Part shown: one piece after another, positions 1 to 6,816 of the stretch
Layout: each line of letters starts with the position of its first letter
Position numbering within the stretch: the stretch's first letter is position 1
NCBI GenBank assembly: GCA_020722705.1
Contig: DYKI01000012.1
Coordinates: forward strand, 1 to 48,213
DNA from: Chthonomonas calidirosea
GTDB lineage: Bacteria; Armatimonadota; Chthonomonadetes; Chthonomonadales; CAJBBX01
Length of the DNA stretch: 48,213 bases
Direction: 5' to 3'
Translations under genes and position numbers: made by a program
Notes under the pieces: model-generated
What the model was told of the DNA's origin: nothing
The model's input: only the letters and a program-made list of their open reading frames with translations
Database searches by the model: none

Positions 1-70
1 GCCTTCAGCCTTCAGCCTTCGACCTTCAGCCTTCAGCCTTCAGCCTTCAGCCTTCGACCTTCAGCCTTCA
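1..70. repeat. Ten tandem heptamers forming a duplicated 35-nt block, inside rnpB
   Basis: Ten head-to-tail 7-nt units, written on the plus strand as GCCTTCA (seven copies in total when the two GCCTTCG and two ACCTTCA variants are set apart as four others, i.e. six plain units plus four variants). The order of units 1-5 (1-35) is repeated exactly in units 6-10 (36-70), so a 35-nt higher-order unit is duplicated without change. The array starts at the window edge and may be longer. On the minus strand it reads TGAAGGC/TGAAGGT/CGAAGGC and falls where the P12 helix of RNase P RNA is expected. Confidence 0.95.
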
Positions 71-201
71 GAATGGCTGTGTTTTTTCTGTGCCACTTTC
101 CGTCGGGTCGCCCCGCCCGGACGTTATCCGGCATCGTGCCCTGTGGAGCCCGGACTTTCCTCCCCGATCCGCAGATCGGAGCGGCCACCCGACCTTCTGT
201 C
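1..201 (-). ncRNA. rnpB: RNase P RNA, bacterial type A, partial (3' part outside the window)
   Basis: Catalytic RNA of RNase P, which matures the 5' ends of tRNAs. On the minus strand the conserved core GAGGAAAGTCCGGGCTCC, followed by ACAGGGCA, lies at about 137-164, and the conserved GGAAAGTG..ACAGAAA stretch at about 86-104. The segment between them, with GGATAACGTCC and GGGGCGACCC, matches the P7-P10 layout of type A RNAs. Upstream, TCCGATC-TGC-GGATCGG can form P3. The 5' end near 201 is estimated from a TACAAT -10 box at 209-214. After AACACAGCC, where P12 is expected, the sequence turns into a run of heptamers (1-70) that reaches the window edge. P4 and the 3' half lie outside, so completeness cannot be judged. 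The core match makes the identification firm; the ends are approximate. Confidence 0.93.
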
Positions 202-208
202 CAACGGG

Positions 209-214
209 ATTGTA
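209..214 (-). promoter_or_regulatory. -10 box of the rnpB promoter
   Basis: The minus strand reads GGTGCTACAATCCCG. TACAAT matches the sigma-70 -10 consensus at 5 of 6 positions and would start transcription near 201-203, just before the expected 5' end of RNase P RNA. No good -35 hexamer is seen at 16-18 bp, so the assignment rests on the -10 and its position. Confidence 0.5.
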
Positions 215-303
215 GCACCTGGCACTCTCAATGTGCGAAAGGATCACAGGAAGCTCGAATATCCGGCAGGAAGGCTCGCAGTGTTGTGAGAATAATCGGA
301 TCA

Positions 304-327
304 GGCGCGCCCATCGAAGTGCGCGCC
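304..327 (+). other. Hairpin in the leader just before the ald ribosome binding site
   Basis: GGCGCGC at 304-310 and GCGCGCC at 321-327 form a perfect 7-bp GC stem with a 10-nt loop. It ends 3 nt before the GAAGGAG ribosome binding site (331-337) of ald. It could influence translation start; no function is shown. Confidence 0.4.
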
Positions 328-346
328 GCAGAAGGAGTATGTTGCC

Positions 347-1462
347 ATGACCGTTGGCGTGCCTAAGGAGATCAAGCCCGATGAATACCGCGTCGCACTG
401 ACACCGTCCGGCGTCGAAACGCTGGTCGAGGCCGGGCACTCGGTGTTGGTCGAGACAGATGCGGGCCTCGGAACCGGTATCACAGACGCCGAATACCGTG
501 CGGCGGGTGCGTCCATTCGCCCGACGGCGGCCGATATCTACGCGAGCTCGGATCTTGTCGTCAAGGTCAAAGAACCGATCGAACAGGAATACGCGCTTGT
601 CCGGCCCGGCCAGACGTTGTTCACGTACTTCCACTTTGCAGCGAGTGAGCGCCTGACGAGAGCCATGGTGGAGGCTGGGTGTGTCTGCGTGGCGTACGAG
701 ACGATCCAACTGCCGGATCGAACTCTGCCGCTTCTCACGCCGATGAGCGAAGTGGCCGGTCGTATGGCGGTTCAGGAGGGCGCTAAGTTCCTGGAGAAGC
801 CGATGGAGGGGCGGGGTATCCTCCTGAGTGGGGTGCCCGGCGTGCCGCCGGCCCGGGTTGTCATCCTGGGGGGCGGTGTTGTCGGGGCCAATGCCGCCAA
901 GATTGCGGCCGGCTTTGGGGCTGACGTGATCGTACTGGACATCAACCTCGAACGCCTGCGGTATCTTGACGATATCATGCCGCCGAACGTGACCACGATC
1001 TTTTCCAACAGGCACAACGTGAGGCAAGCCATCCGCGAGGCCGATCTTGTGATTGGCAGCGTTCTGCGGCGCGGAGCCAGAGCGCCCGTTCTCGTGACCC
1101 GTGAAATGATCTCGACGATGCGCAAAGGGGCGGTGGTCGTTGACGTCGCTGTGGATCAAGGCGGCTGCTTCGAGACGACGCGGCCGACAACCCACAGCAA
1201 CCCCACGTACATCGTTGACGGCGTCGTGCACTACTGCGTCGCCAACATGCCGGGTGCGGTTGCCGGCACATCCACCTATGCGCTCACGAACGAGACCCTT
1301 CAGTACGTGAAGCGGCTGGCCAACAATGGGTGGAAGCGGGCTGCGCAAGAGCACCTGGCATTGCGGCATGGCCTGAATATCGTGGCCGGCAAAGTCGTAT
1401 TCCCCGACATCGCAGAGCAGTTCGGCTATCCGCTCACATCGGTTGAAGAGGTGCTGGCCTGA
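347..1462 (+). CDS. ald: Alanine dehydrogenase
   Basis: NAD-dependent oxidative deamination of L-alanine to pyruvate and ammonia in the cytoplasm. The 371 residues match the family's usual length. The N-terminus MTVGVPKEIK..RVALTP, the KVKEP and FTYFHFA segments (substrate Lys and His near residues 75 and 95) and the Rossmann motif ILGGGVVGANAAKIA are all characteristic. The C-terminal half carries HYCVANMPGAVAGTSTYALT, also diagnostic. The ATG is preceded by GAAGGAG at 331-337. Its TGA stop (1460-1462) overlaps the probable CTG start of the ABC permease, suggesting one transcript with the two following transport genes. Alanine racemase follows 2.2 kb downstream on the same strand, so the locus may handle both alanine enantiomers; that link is inference. 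Confidence 0.96.
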   Translation: MTVGVPKEIKPDEYRVALTPSGVETLVEAGHSVLVETDAGLGTGITDAEYRAAGASIRPTAADIYASSDLVVKVKEPIEQEYALVRPGQTLFTYFHFAASERLTRAMVEAGCVCVAYETIQLPDRTLPLLTPMSEVAGRMAVQEGAKFLEKPMEGRGILLSGVPGVPPARVVILGGGVVGANAAKIAAGFGADVIVLDINLERLRYLDDIMPPNVTTIFSNRHNVRQAIREADLVIGSVLRRGARAPVLVTREMISTMRKGAVVVDVAVDQGGCFETTRPTTHSNPTYIVDGVVHYCVANMPGAVAGTSTYALTNETLQYVKRLANNGWKRAAQEHLALRHGLNIVAGKVVFPDIAEQFGYPLTSVEEVLA

Positions 1463-2487
1463 GCGACCGGCAGACATCCTCGGCGTCGGCTCGCGTATGG
1501 GCGGGCATCGGGCACCTCGGGAACTACCGTGGGGTCATCGCGCTCCTCGTGGTGTTCGTTCTGGGATGCATGTACACGCCGGTTTCGCACGACACCGGAC
1601 TCCCGATCTTCCTTTCCATGCGTACTCAACTCGACATCCTGTTCGAGTACTGTGAGTACGGCCTTCTCGCCACGGGCATGACGCTGGTCATCCTGAGCGG
1701 CGGCATTGATCTGTCGGTCAGCTCGGTCCTTGGCTTCTCGGCGACGCTGTTCGCGCTGCTGACGGTAGGATACGGCTGGGGGATCGGTGCGGCGATCGCC
1801 GCGGTTCTCGCAAGCGGCGTGGTGGCGGGCCTCATCAATGGGGTTCTCGCTGCACGGTTCAAGATTCAGCCGTTTGTGGCAACCCTGGCCATGATGACCG
1901 CCGCGCGAGGCGCCGCCAAGTTTGTGTCCGGTGGCATCAAGGTTCAGCCGGCGGCACAGTCGTGGTACAAACTAACCGAAGACACCCCGGCGTTCTTCAG
2001 GTGGATGACGACAGCCATTCCGGGCATCGGCGTTCAGCCGGCCACGCTGCTCTTCCTGTTCTGCATCCTCGTGATGGCAGTGATTGTGAAGCGGTCGAGC
2101 TACGGCCGCAAGCTGTACGCGATCGGCGGCAACGAGGAAGCGGCCCGGCTGGCCGGCATACCCGTGTCGAGGGTGAAGCTGCAGACGTATGCGCTGTGCA
2201 GCATGTTCGCCGCGCTGGCAGGCATCGTGAACTGCTGTCGGCAGGACATTGGCGATCCCGAGGCCGGCTTCACGTTCGAACTGGATGCCATCGCCGCAAC
2301 GGTCATCGGGGGGACCGCACTGACGGGCGGGCGCGGCGGCATGATGTTCACGTTGATCGGCGTGCTCATCATGGCCTACATCAACAAGATACTCAGTCTC
2401 AACGCGGTGGCCATAGACCGCCGCATGATGATCCAGGCCGTTATCATCGTGGTGGCGGTCCTCATTCAGCGTCAGAAGAGGGGGTAG
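1459..2487 (+). CDS. ABC transporter permease, RbsC/sugar type
   Basis: Inner-membrane permease of a monosaccharide-type ABC importer (BPD_transp_2 family). Visible family marks are ILSGGIDLSVSS after the second membrane segment, GRKLYAIGGNEEAARLAGI (the EAA-like loop touching the ATPase) and TGGRGGM near the C-terminus, with about eight to ten hydrophobic segments. The conventional GTG at 1549 removes the first membrane helix. The frame stays open back to 1447, and HLGNYRGVIALLVVFVLGC just upstream looks like the family N-terminus. The only sensible start there is CTG at 1459, 7 nt after a GAGG, overlapping the ald stop as CTGA; this gives 342 residues. The next gene is the binding protein, 2 bp downstream. 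No ATPase gene of the RbsA type is in the window, so the substrate and energy subunit remain unknown. Confidence 0.88.
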   Translation: MSDRQTSSASARVWAGIGHLGNYRGVIALLVVFVLGCMYTPVSHDTGLPIFLSMRTQLDILFEYCEYGLLATGMTLVILSGGIDLSVSSVLGFSATLFALLTVGYGWGIGAAIAAVLASGVVAGLINGVLAARFKIQPFVATLAMMTAARGAAKFVSGGIKVQPAAQSWYKLTEDTPAFFRWMTTAIPGIGVQPATLLFLFCILVMAVIVKRSSYGRKLYAIGGNEEAARLAGIPVSRVKLQTYALCSMFAALAGIVNCCRQDIGDPEAGFTFELDAIAATVIGGTALTGGRGGMMFTLIGVLIMAYINKILSLNAVAIDRRMMIQAVIIVVAVLIQRQKRG

Positions 2488-2489
2488 AC

Positions 2490-3470
2490 ATGAGACGGAT
2501 AGCGATCCTATTCTGCGGCTTCGCGGTCATGCTGGCCGGATGTCAGGCAAAGAAGCCCGAGGCGAGCGAGACGCCCAATACCGGCAACACGTCTGGCGTG
2601 CCGGCTGCGGAGACCAGGAAATACGTCATCGGCATGTCGCAGTGCAACAGGGGCGAACCGTGGCGTGTTCAGATGGACACCGACATCGCCGATGCCGCCA
2701 AAGCACATCCGGAACTGACGGTGCTGTTCAAAGATGCCCAGAACAAGGCCGAGATGCAGCAGAGCCATGTGCGCGAGTTCGTGCAGCAGAAGGTTGATCT
2801 GATCATCATCAGTCCGAAGGAGGCCCGCCCTCTGACCAGGCCCGTGGCTGAGGCCATGGACGCGGGCATCCCGGTGATCGTCTTGGACCGCAAGGTCGAA
2901 GGCGACAAGTACACGTGCTTCATTGGAGCCGACAACGTCAAGATCGGTCGCGAGGCCGGGAAGTATCTCGTGGAGCTGCTGGGTGGCAAGGGGGATATCG
3001 TTGAGCTGAAAGGCCTGATGACCTCTACCCCGGGTCAGGAGCGGCACAACGGGTTCATGGAGGGAATCGCCGGGTCCCAGATCAAGGTGGTCTTCGATGC
3101 CGACTGTCAGTGGCTTGAGCCCAATGCCCAGCGCGAGATGAAATCAGCTCTGTCTCGTTTTCCGAAGATAGATGCCGTCTACGGCCACAACGATCCCAGC
3201 GCTCACGGAGCGTATCTTGCCGCACGACAGGAGGGCAAGGGCCGCGAGAAGACGATCAAGTTCATCGGCATTGATGCGCTTCCCCATGAGGGAGTTCGGT
3301 ACGTGAAGGACGGCGTCCTGACCGCCACGTTCCAGTATCCGACCGGAGGCAAGGAAGCGATCGAGACGGCGCTGAAGATCCTGAAGGGCGAGAAGGTGGA
3401 CAAGGCGATTACGCTTGGCACTCGCATCTTCACCGCCGATACGGTTGAGGCAGGTGGGAAGGAGCTGTAG
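2490..3470 (+). CDS. Sugar-type ABC transporter substrate-binding lipoprotein (RbsB-like)
   Basis: Extracytoplasmic binding protein of Peripla_BP_4 (periplasmic-binding-protein-like domain), 326 residues. The N-terminus MRRIAILFCGFAVMLAGC is a lipoprotein signal with lipobox LAGC (Cys18), followed by a Thr/Pro/Glu-rich linker. The mature part begins YVIGMSQCNRGEPWRVQM and continues with VDLIIISPKEA, GIPVIVLDRKV and IDAVYGHNDPSAHGAYLA, the standard two-lobe pattern of RbsB and related proteins. It follows the permease by 2 bp and presumably delivers a sugar or similar small polar ligand to it. The ligand cannot be named from sequence. Two hairpins follow the stop. Confidence 0.92.
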   Translation: MRRIAILFCGFAVMLAGCQAKKPEASETPNTGNTSGVPAAETRKYVIGMSQCNRGEPWRVQMDTDIADAAKAHPELTVLFKDAQNKAEMQQSHVREFVQQKVDLIIISPKEARPLTRPVAEAMDAGIPVIVLDRKVEGDKYTCFIGADNVKIGREAGKYLVELLGGKGDIVELKGLMTSTPGQERHNGFMEGIAGSQIKVVFDADCQWLEPNAQREMKSALSRFPKIDAVYGHNDPSAHGAYLAARQEGKGREKTIKFIGIDALPHEGVRYVKDGVLTATFQYPTGGKEAIETALKILKGEKVDKAITLGTRIFTADTVEAGGKEL

Positions 3471-3494
3471 CCGCAAATCGGCACGCGAAAAAAG

Positions 3495-3526
3495 GGGCCG
3501 GAGCGTGGCTCACACGCTGCCGGCCC
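3495..3526. terminator. GC-rich hairpin after the binding-protein gene, with its T-tract on the minus strand
   Basis: GGGCCGG plus AGCGTG (3495-3507) pairs with CACGCT plus CCGGCCC (3513-3526), with a 5-nt loop and a single bulged G (3519). Six A residues stand just before it at 3488-3493. Read on the minus strand, it is therefore a classic stem followed by TTTTTT. On the plus strand no T-run follows. It may serve the transport operon without a U-tract, or block antisense transcription. Confidence 0.6.
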
Positions 3527-3538
3527 GCTCCCTCTGAG

Positions 3539-3561
3539 TTCTCCGGAGCGTCTCCGGAGAA
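3539..3561. terminator. Second hairpin after the ABC transport genes
   Basis: TTCTCCGGA (3539-3547) and TCCGGAGAA (3553-3561) form a perfect 9-bp stem with a 5-nt loop, 12 bp after the previous hairpin. There is no T-tract. The remaining sequence up to the racemase start (3562-3699) shows no recognisable promoter or gene. Confidence 0.45.
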
Positions 3562-3699
3562 ACCCCAACACGAAGAGGGGAGGCATGGGGGTTCCCCCTA
3601 ACCGAGCTGCATCTCCATAGACGGACCATCTTCCGTGTGGTAACAGGGCAGACTGTTCATGGACGGGTAAATGTCGTCGGGGGCTGAGCTATATCTGAG

Positions 3700-4827
3700 G
3701 TGAACAAGGGACGCGCGTGGGCTGAGGTTGACCTTCAGTCCATCGGGCATAACCGCGCTGAGCTGGCACGAACGGTCGGTCCCGGCGTCCGCATCATGGG
3801 AGTTGTCAAGGCCGATGCGTATGGGCACGGGATAAAGCCCATCGCACGTAAGCTTGCATCCCTCGATTCCGACCGGTGGTTCGGCGTTGCGACCGTTTCC
3901 GAGGCGTGGGAGGTCCGGCAGGCCGTACCTGACGCAAGGATCGTTGTTCTGGCGCCGACGCTGCCGAGCGAGGCGGAGGATGTGGTCGCCTGTCGGGCCA
4001 CTCCGGTGTTGAGCGGCGCCGACGGTGCATTGGCGCTGGCCAACGTCGCAGCCAAGTCGGGTGTGCCTCTGCCCGTCCATGTCGAGGTGGACACCGGGAT
4101 GGGACGCTCCGGGGTTCTGCCGGACGAGTTGGATGGGCTCATCGAGCGGACCCTCGGGTTCGAGAGCCTCAGAATCGAGGCACTGATGACCCATTTCCCA
4201 GACGCCGAAGGGCGACCGGATCAGGCGGTTTCCCAAACGGACATGCTGCGGCGTTGTGCCGAGCGGCTGAAGACCCGGTTCGGGCTGTCGGTGATGCTTC
4301 ATGCGGCCAACAGCGCAGCAGCCATTGCCGTGCCGGAGAGCCGTCTGGACATGGTCAGGCCGGGCATGGCCATGTATGGGCTTGCGCCTGCTCTGGCCGA
4401 TCACATCGCCGTTCCGGATCTTCAGCCGGCTCTCAGCCTCTATGCGCGGGTAGCGCTCGTGCGGGACCTTCCGCAGGGGCATGCGGTGAGCTATGCAGGC
4501 ACCTATGTGCTGCCTCGCCGTGCGCGGATAGCCACCGTCAGCATCGGCTATGGCGACGGCTACCCTCGTGCGCTCGGCAACCGTGGCTCGGTGATCGTCC
4601 GCGGACGCCGCGTCCCCATCGTTGGCCGAGTGTGCATGGACCAGCTCATGGTGGACGTGAGCGATGTCGCCGGCGTTGCCGCCGGTGATATCGCAACGCT
4701 CATTGGGCGTGATGGCGGTGCCGCCATCAGGGCCGAGGAGCTTGCGCGGCTGATCGGGACGACCGAGCACGCGATCACGACCTGTCTGACGTCGCGCATC
4801 CCAAGGAACTACATCGGTGTGTGCTAG
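3700..4827 (+). CDS. alr: Alanine racemase
   Basis: PLP enzyme converting L-alanine to D-alanine for peptidoglycan; cytoplasmic; 375 residues, the usual length. The PLP-lysine motif KADAYGHG sits near residue 38 and HVEVDTGMGRSG near residue 127. The C-terminal domain supplies the second catalytic base in AVSYAGTYV and the family marks SIGYGDGYPR and GRVCMDQLMVDV. The GTG at 3700 is chosen because the N-terminus then reads KGRAWAEVDLQSIGHN, as expected for Alr; no strong ribosome binding site precedes it. The stop codon TAG (4825-4827) lies inside a candidate extended -10 box for the next gene. Confidence 0.95.
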   Translation: MNKGRAWAEVDLQSIGHNRAELARTVGPGVRIMGVVKADAYGHGIKPIARKLASLDSDRWFGVATVSEAWEVRQAVPDARIVVLAPTLPSEAEDVVACRATPVLSGADGALALANVAAKSGVPLPVHVEVDTGMGRSGVLPDELDGLIERTLGFESLRIEALMTHFPDAEGRPDQAVSQTDMLRRCAERLKTRFGLSVMLHAANSAAAIAVPESRLDMVRPGMAMYGLAPALADHIAVPDLQPALSLYARVALVRDLPQGHAVSYAGTYVLPRRARIATVSIGYGDGYPRALGNRGSVIVRGRRVPIVGRVCMDQLMVDVSDVAGVAAGDIATLIGRDGGAAIRAEELARLIGTTEHAITTCLTSRIPRNYIGVC

Positions 4828-4830
4828 AAT
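4822..4830 (+). promoter_or_regulatory. Candidate extended -10 promoter for the FmdB-like gene
   Basis: TGC-TAGAAT is an extended -10 (TGn plus a TATAAT-like hexamer). It overlaps the alr stop codon and would start transcription about 40 nt before the next ATG. No clear -35 is visible. Confidence 0.35.
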
Positions 4831-4875
4831 ACGTCATATTGATATTGGGTCCACCTTGAGGAGGTTACAACAACA

Positions 4876-5121
4876 ATGCCCATCTACGAGTACCGGTGCG
4901 CCGAATGCTCGCGCACGTTCGACGTTTTGCACCGCACGATGCACGAAGAGGGACCGAGATGTCCTGAATGCGGCAGTGACAAAGTGACGCGGCTGATGTC
5001 GGCATTTGCCGTGAGTGTCAGTGCGAGTGCGCACGGAGCAGGCTCGGCGTGCGCGACCGGGAGTTGCGGCCTCGGGGCCGGCGATTCTTCATGCCCGACG
5101 TGCTGCAGTCTGCCGCGCTGA
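4876..5121 (+). CDS. FmdB-family zinc ribbon protein
   Basis: Small zinc-ribbon protein of 81 residues. The N-terminus MPIYEYRCAEC is diagnostic for the FmdB/CxxC_CXXC_SSSS regulatory family; the zinc site is Cys8/Cys11 with Cys29/Cys32 (CPECGSDKVTRLMS). The C-terminal third is rich in Gly, Ser and Cys (six more cysteines, including PTCC), a common but variable tail in this family. A GAGGAGG-like ribosome binding site stands at 4858-4864, 11 nt before the ATG. The biochemical role of the family is poorly defined; the name comes from a regulator near formamidase genes, and no such gene is near here. Confidence 0.85.
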   Translation: MPIYEYRCAECSRTFDVLHRTMHEEGPRCPECGSDKVTRLMSAFAVSVSASAHGAGSACATGSCGLGAGDSSCPTCCSLPR

Positions 5122-5136
5122 TGTCCCGACCTTGCA

Positions 5137-6087
5137 GTGCAGGCCGAACGTTCGGGCGTGAGCATTCCGCGCTATGCCGCTATTGATATTGGCTCCAACA
5201 CCGTTAAACTCACGATAGCGGAGCGTGATCCCACAGGCAGACTTGTTTCGGTCCTGGACGCCGGCTTTACGACGCGGATAGGAGAGTGCATCGAGCGTCG
5301 CCGTCTTGGCGAAGAGCCCATACGGCGCACGCTCGATGCACTCGAACGTTGTCTGTCAGCGTGTGCCGAGCACGAAGTCGAGCGCGTATATGCGGTGGGA
5401 ACCTCTGCGATCCGGGACGCCGAGAACCGCGAGGAGTTTCTCCAACGCGCACGGGCCATCGGTGCTACGGTCGAGGTCCTGTCAGGCGACGACGAGGCGC
5501 GACTTTCGGCGCTGGCGGTCCGTAGCGATCCCCGCTGGCGTGACGCACCCCGCTTGGCGATCATTGACATTGGGGGCGGGAGCACTGAGGTCATCTGCGA
5601 TGTGTCCAATGAGCCGGGCGATTGCGGGCGCGTCAGCCTGCAGCTTGGCGCGGTCAGGCTGACGGAGGCTTGCATTCGATCGGATCCGCCGACGGCAAGT
5701 GAACTGAACGCCGCTCGGCATGCGGCCGATGACGCTCTGGCGGACATTGTATGTGATCGGCCTGCGGAGTCCGCAACCGCCGTTGGTGTTGGCGGCACTG
5801 TAACGAACCTGGGTTCGGTAAACCAGGCGCTTCGTGGCGTCGCGAACCCCGACTTGCACGGTCTCAAACTGCCGCTCGCCGAGGTCACACGCCAGATCGA
5901 GCTGTTCGCAACGATGCCATTGGACCAACGGAGGCGCACTCCGGGACTGGATCCGGCACGAGCCGATGTCATCACGGCCGGCGCAATCATCTTGGAAAGG
6001 ACGCTGACACACCTGAACCTTGACGTCGTCTATGTGAGCTGTCGGGGATTGCGGTGGGGTGTACTGCACGAAAGGCACGGAGCATGA
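5137..6087 (+). CDS. Ppx/GppA family phosphatase (exopolyphosphatase or pppGpp phosphatase)
   Basis: ASKHA-fold phosphatase, 316 residues, cytoplasmic. The first phosphate loop YAAIDIGSNTVKLTIAE is near residue 12 and the second, LAIIDIGGGSTEVI, near residue 145; AVGTSAIRDAENREEF contains the expected catalytic Glu region. Short members of this size are the single-domain type and hydrolyse polyphosphate or pppGpp; the two cannot be separated by sequence. The GTG at 5137 is the longest reasonable start; a GTG at 5158 is an alternative just before the conserved region. It begins 15 bp after the FmdB-like gene and probably shares its transcript. Confidence 0.9.
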   Translation: MQAERSGVSIPRYAAIDIGSNTVKLTIAERDPTGRLVSVLDAGFTTRIGECIERRRLGEEPIRRTLDALERCLSACAEHEVERVYAVGTSAIRDAENREEFLQRARAIGATVEVLSGDDEARLSALAVRSDPRWRDAPRLAIIDIGGGSTEVICDVSNEPGDCGRVSLQLGAVRLTEACIRSDPPTASELNAARHAADDALADIVCDRPAESATAVGVGGTVTNLGSVNQALRGVANPDLHGLKLPLAEVTRQIELFATMPLDQRRRTPGLDPARADVITAGAIILERTLTHLNLDVVYVSCRGLRWGVLHERHGA

Positions 6088-6130
6088 CGCCATCCTTGTT
6101 CGCCAGTCCTGTTGTGATTTTGCGCCGCGC

Positions 6131-6772
6131 ATGAGCTGGAGCAGATATGAACGACCGGCGCGGTCACGAAGACGCAGAAAACGCAGCCCGGTCTTCAGTT
6201 GCCTGCTCTCCGCGGGCATCATCGGCCTCGCGATCGTACTCGGGGCCCTGTACGCTCTGTCGGGCCGCGACGAGTCACCTGTGCCGACCGGACCCGATCG
6301 CGACAGAACCGCAGCCGAGCTCCGCGACGTTCAGCGCAAGATCGAGGCAATCGCGACCGATGCCAAGCGTGGGGTCAAGCGCGACTTCGAGGTGACGGTC
6401 GCTGACTACCAGTTGAACCACTGGCTCACCGAAGACAGCGCTGCACGTCGCGCGCTGACCGCGAGGCGGGTTGAGGACGCCTGGGTCAGCATCCACGACG
6501 GTGCCATCTATGCCACAGTGCTCAGATCCTTCGGCACAATGACCATTCAGGTCAAGGCGACGCTGGAGCCCCGGATCGGGCCGAACAACACCGTCACGGC
6601 CCAGATTACCGACATCTCCCTGGGCAGGATCGGTGCGCCGCGGGCCATCGCCGATAGGCTCGCCGATGAGATCGGGCGACTGATCACCGAGAAGGTCAGC
6701 CGCCCCGGGGTGCGGTTTACGTCCGTCGGGGTTGTCGGGAATCGGGTATTCGTCAGAGGGCGTACGGAGTAG
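6131..6772 (+). CDS. Membrane-anchored protein of unknown function, DUF2993/DUF2140-like
   Basis: A 213-residue protein with an Arg/Lys-rich N-terminus, one membrane segment (VFSCLLSAGIIGLAIVLGAL, about residues 21-40) and an outside domain. The domain contains DFEVTVADYQLNHWLTE, an ATVLRSFGTMTIQVKATLEP strand pair and a C-terminal FTSVGVVGNRVFVRG. This resembles the lipid-binding-like DUF2993/DUF2140 proteins, in which the first helix is followed by alternating strands, but the match is from memory and weak. ATG 6131 is preferred over an upstream in-frame ATG at 6059 that lies inside the phosphatase gene. Function unknown. Confidence 0.7.
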   Translation: MSWSRYERPARSRRRRKRSPVFSCLLSAGIIGLAIVLGALYALSGRDESPVPTGPDRDRTAAELRDVQRKIEAIATDAKRGVKRDFEVTVADYQLNHWLTEDSAARRALTARRVEDAWVSIHDGAIYATVLRSFGTMTIQVKATLEPRIGPNNTVTAQITDISLGRIGAPRAIADRLADEIGRLITEKVSRPGVRFTSVGVVGNRVFVRGRTE

Positions 6773-6773
6773 C

Positions 6774-6816
6774 CCTCCGACGTGTAGCGTACGCTCCGGC
6801 GATCAACCGTCGGAGG
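6774..6816. terminator. Bidirectional hairpin between convergent genes
   Basis: CCTCCGACG (6774-6782) pairs perfectly with CGTCGGAGG (6808-6816), enclosing AGCGTACGCT, itself a palindrome. It spans the 30-bp gap and the end of the convergent reductase gene. There is no T-tract; the terminator role is inferred from its position. Confidence 0.5.

Noticed and set aside
1..70. Possible CRISPR array at the window start
   Set aside because: The units are contiguous 7-mers with no spacers, and they lie within RNase P RNA.
68..1477. 469-codon open frame on the minus strand across rnpB and ald
   Set aside because: It lies opposite the clear ald gene and crosses an RNA gene; its protein has no recognisable motif. 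Long antisense frames are expected at this GC content.
1962..2489. N-terminal extension of the binding protein back to 1962
   Set aside because: It is an out-of-frame reading of the permease gene; the lipoprotein signal begins at ATG 2490.
3690..3695. TATATC as a -10 box for alanine racemase
   Set aside because: It lies only four bases before the GTG start, so transcription would begin inside the gene.
3598..4770. 390-codon minus-strand frame opposite alanine racemase
   Set aside because: It is a shadow of alr with no family features, although the minus-oriented terminator at 3488-3526 made it worth considering.
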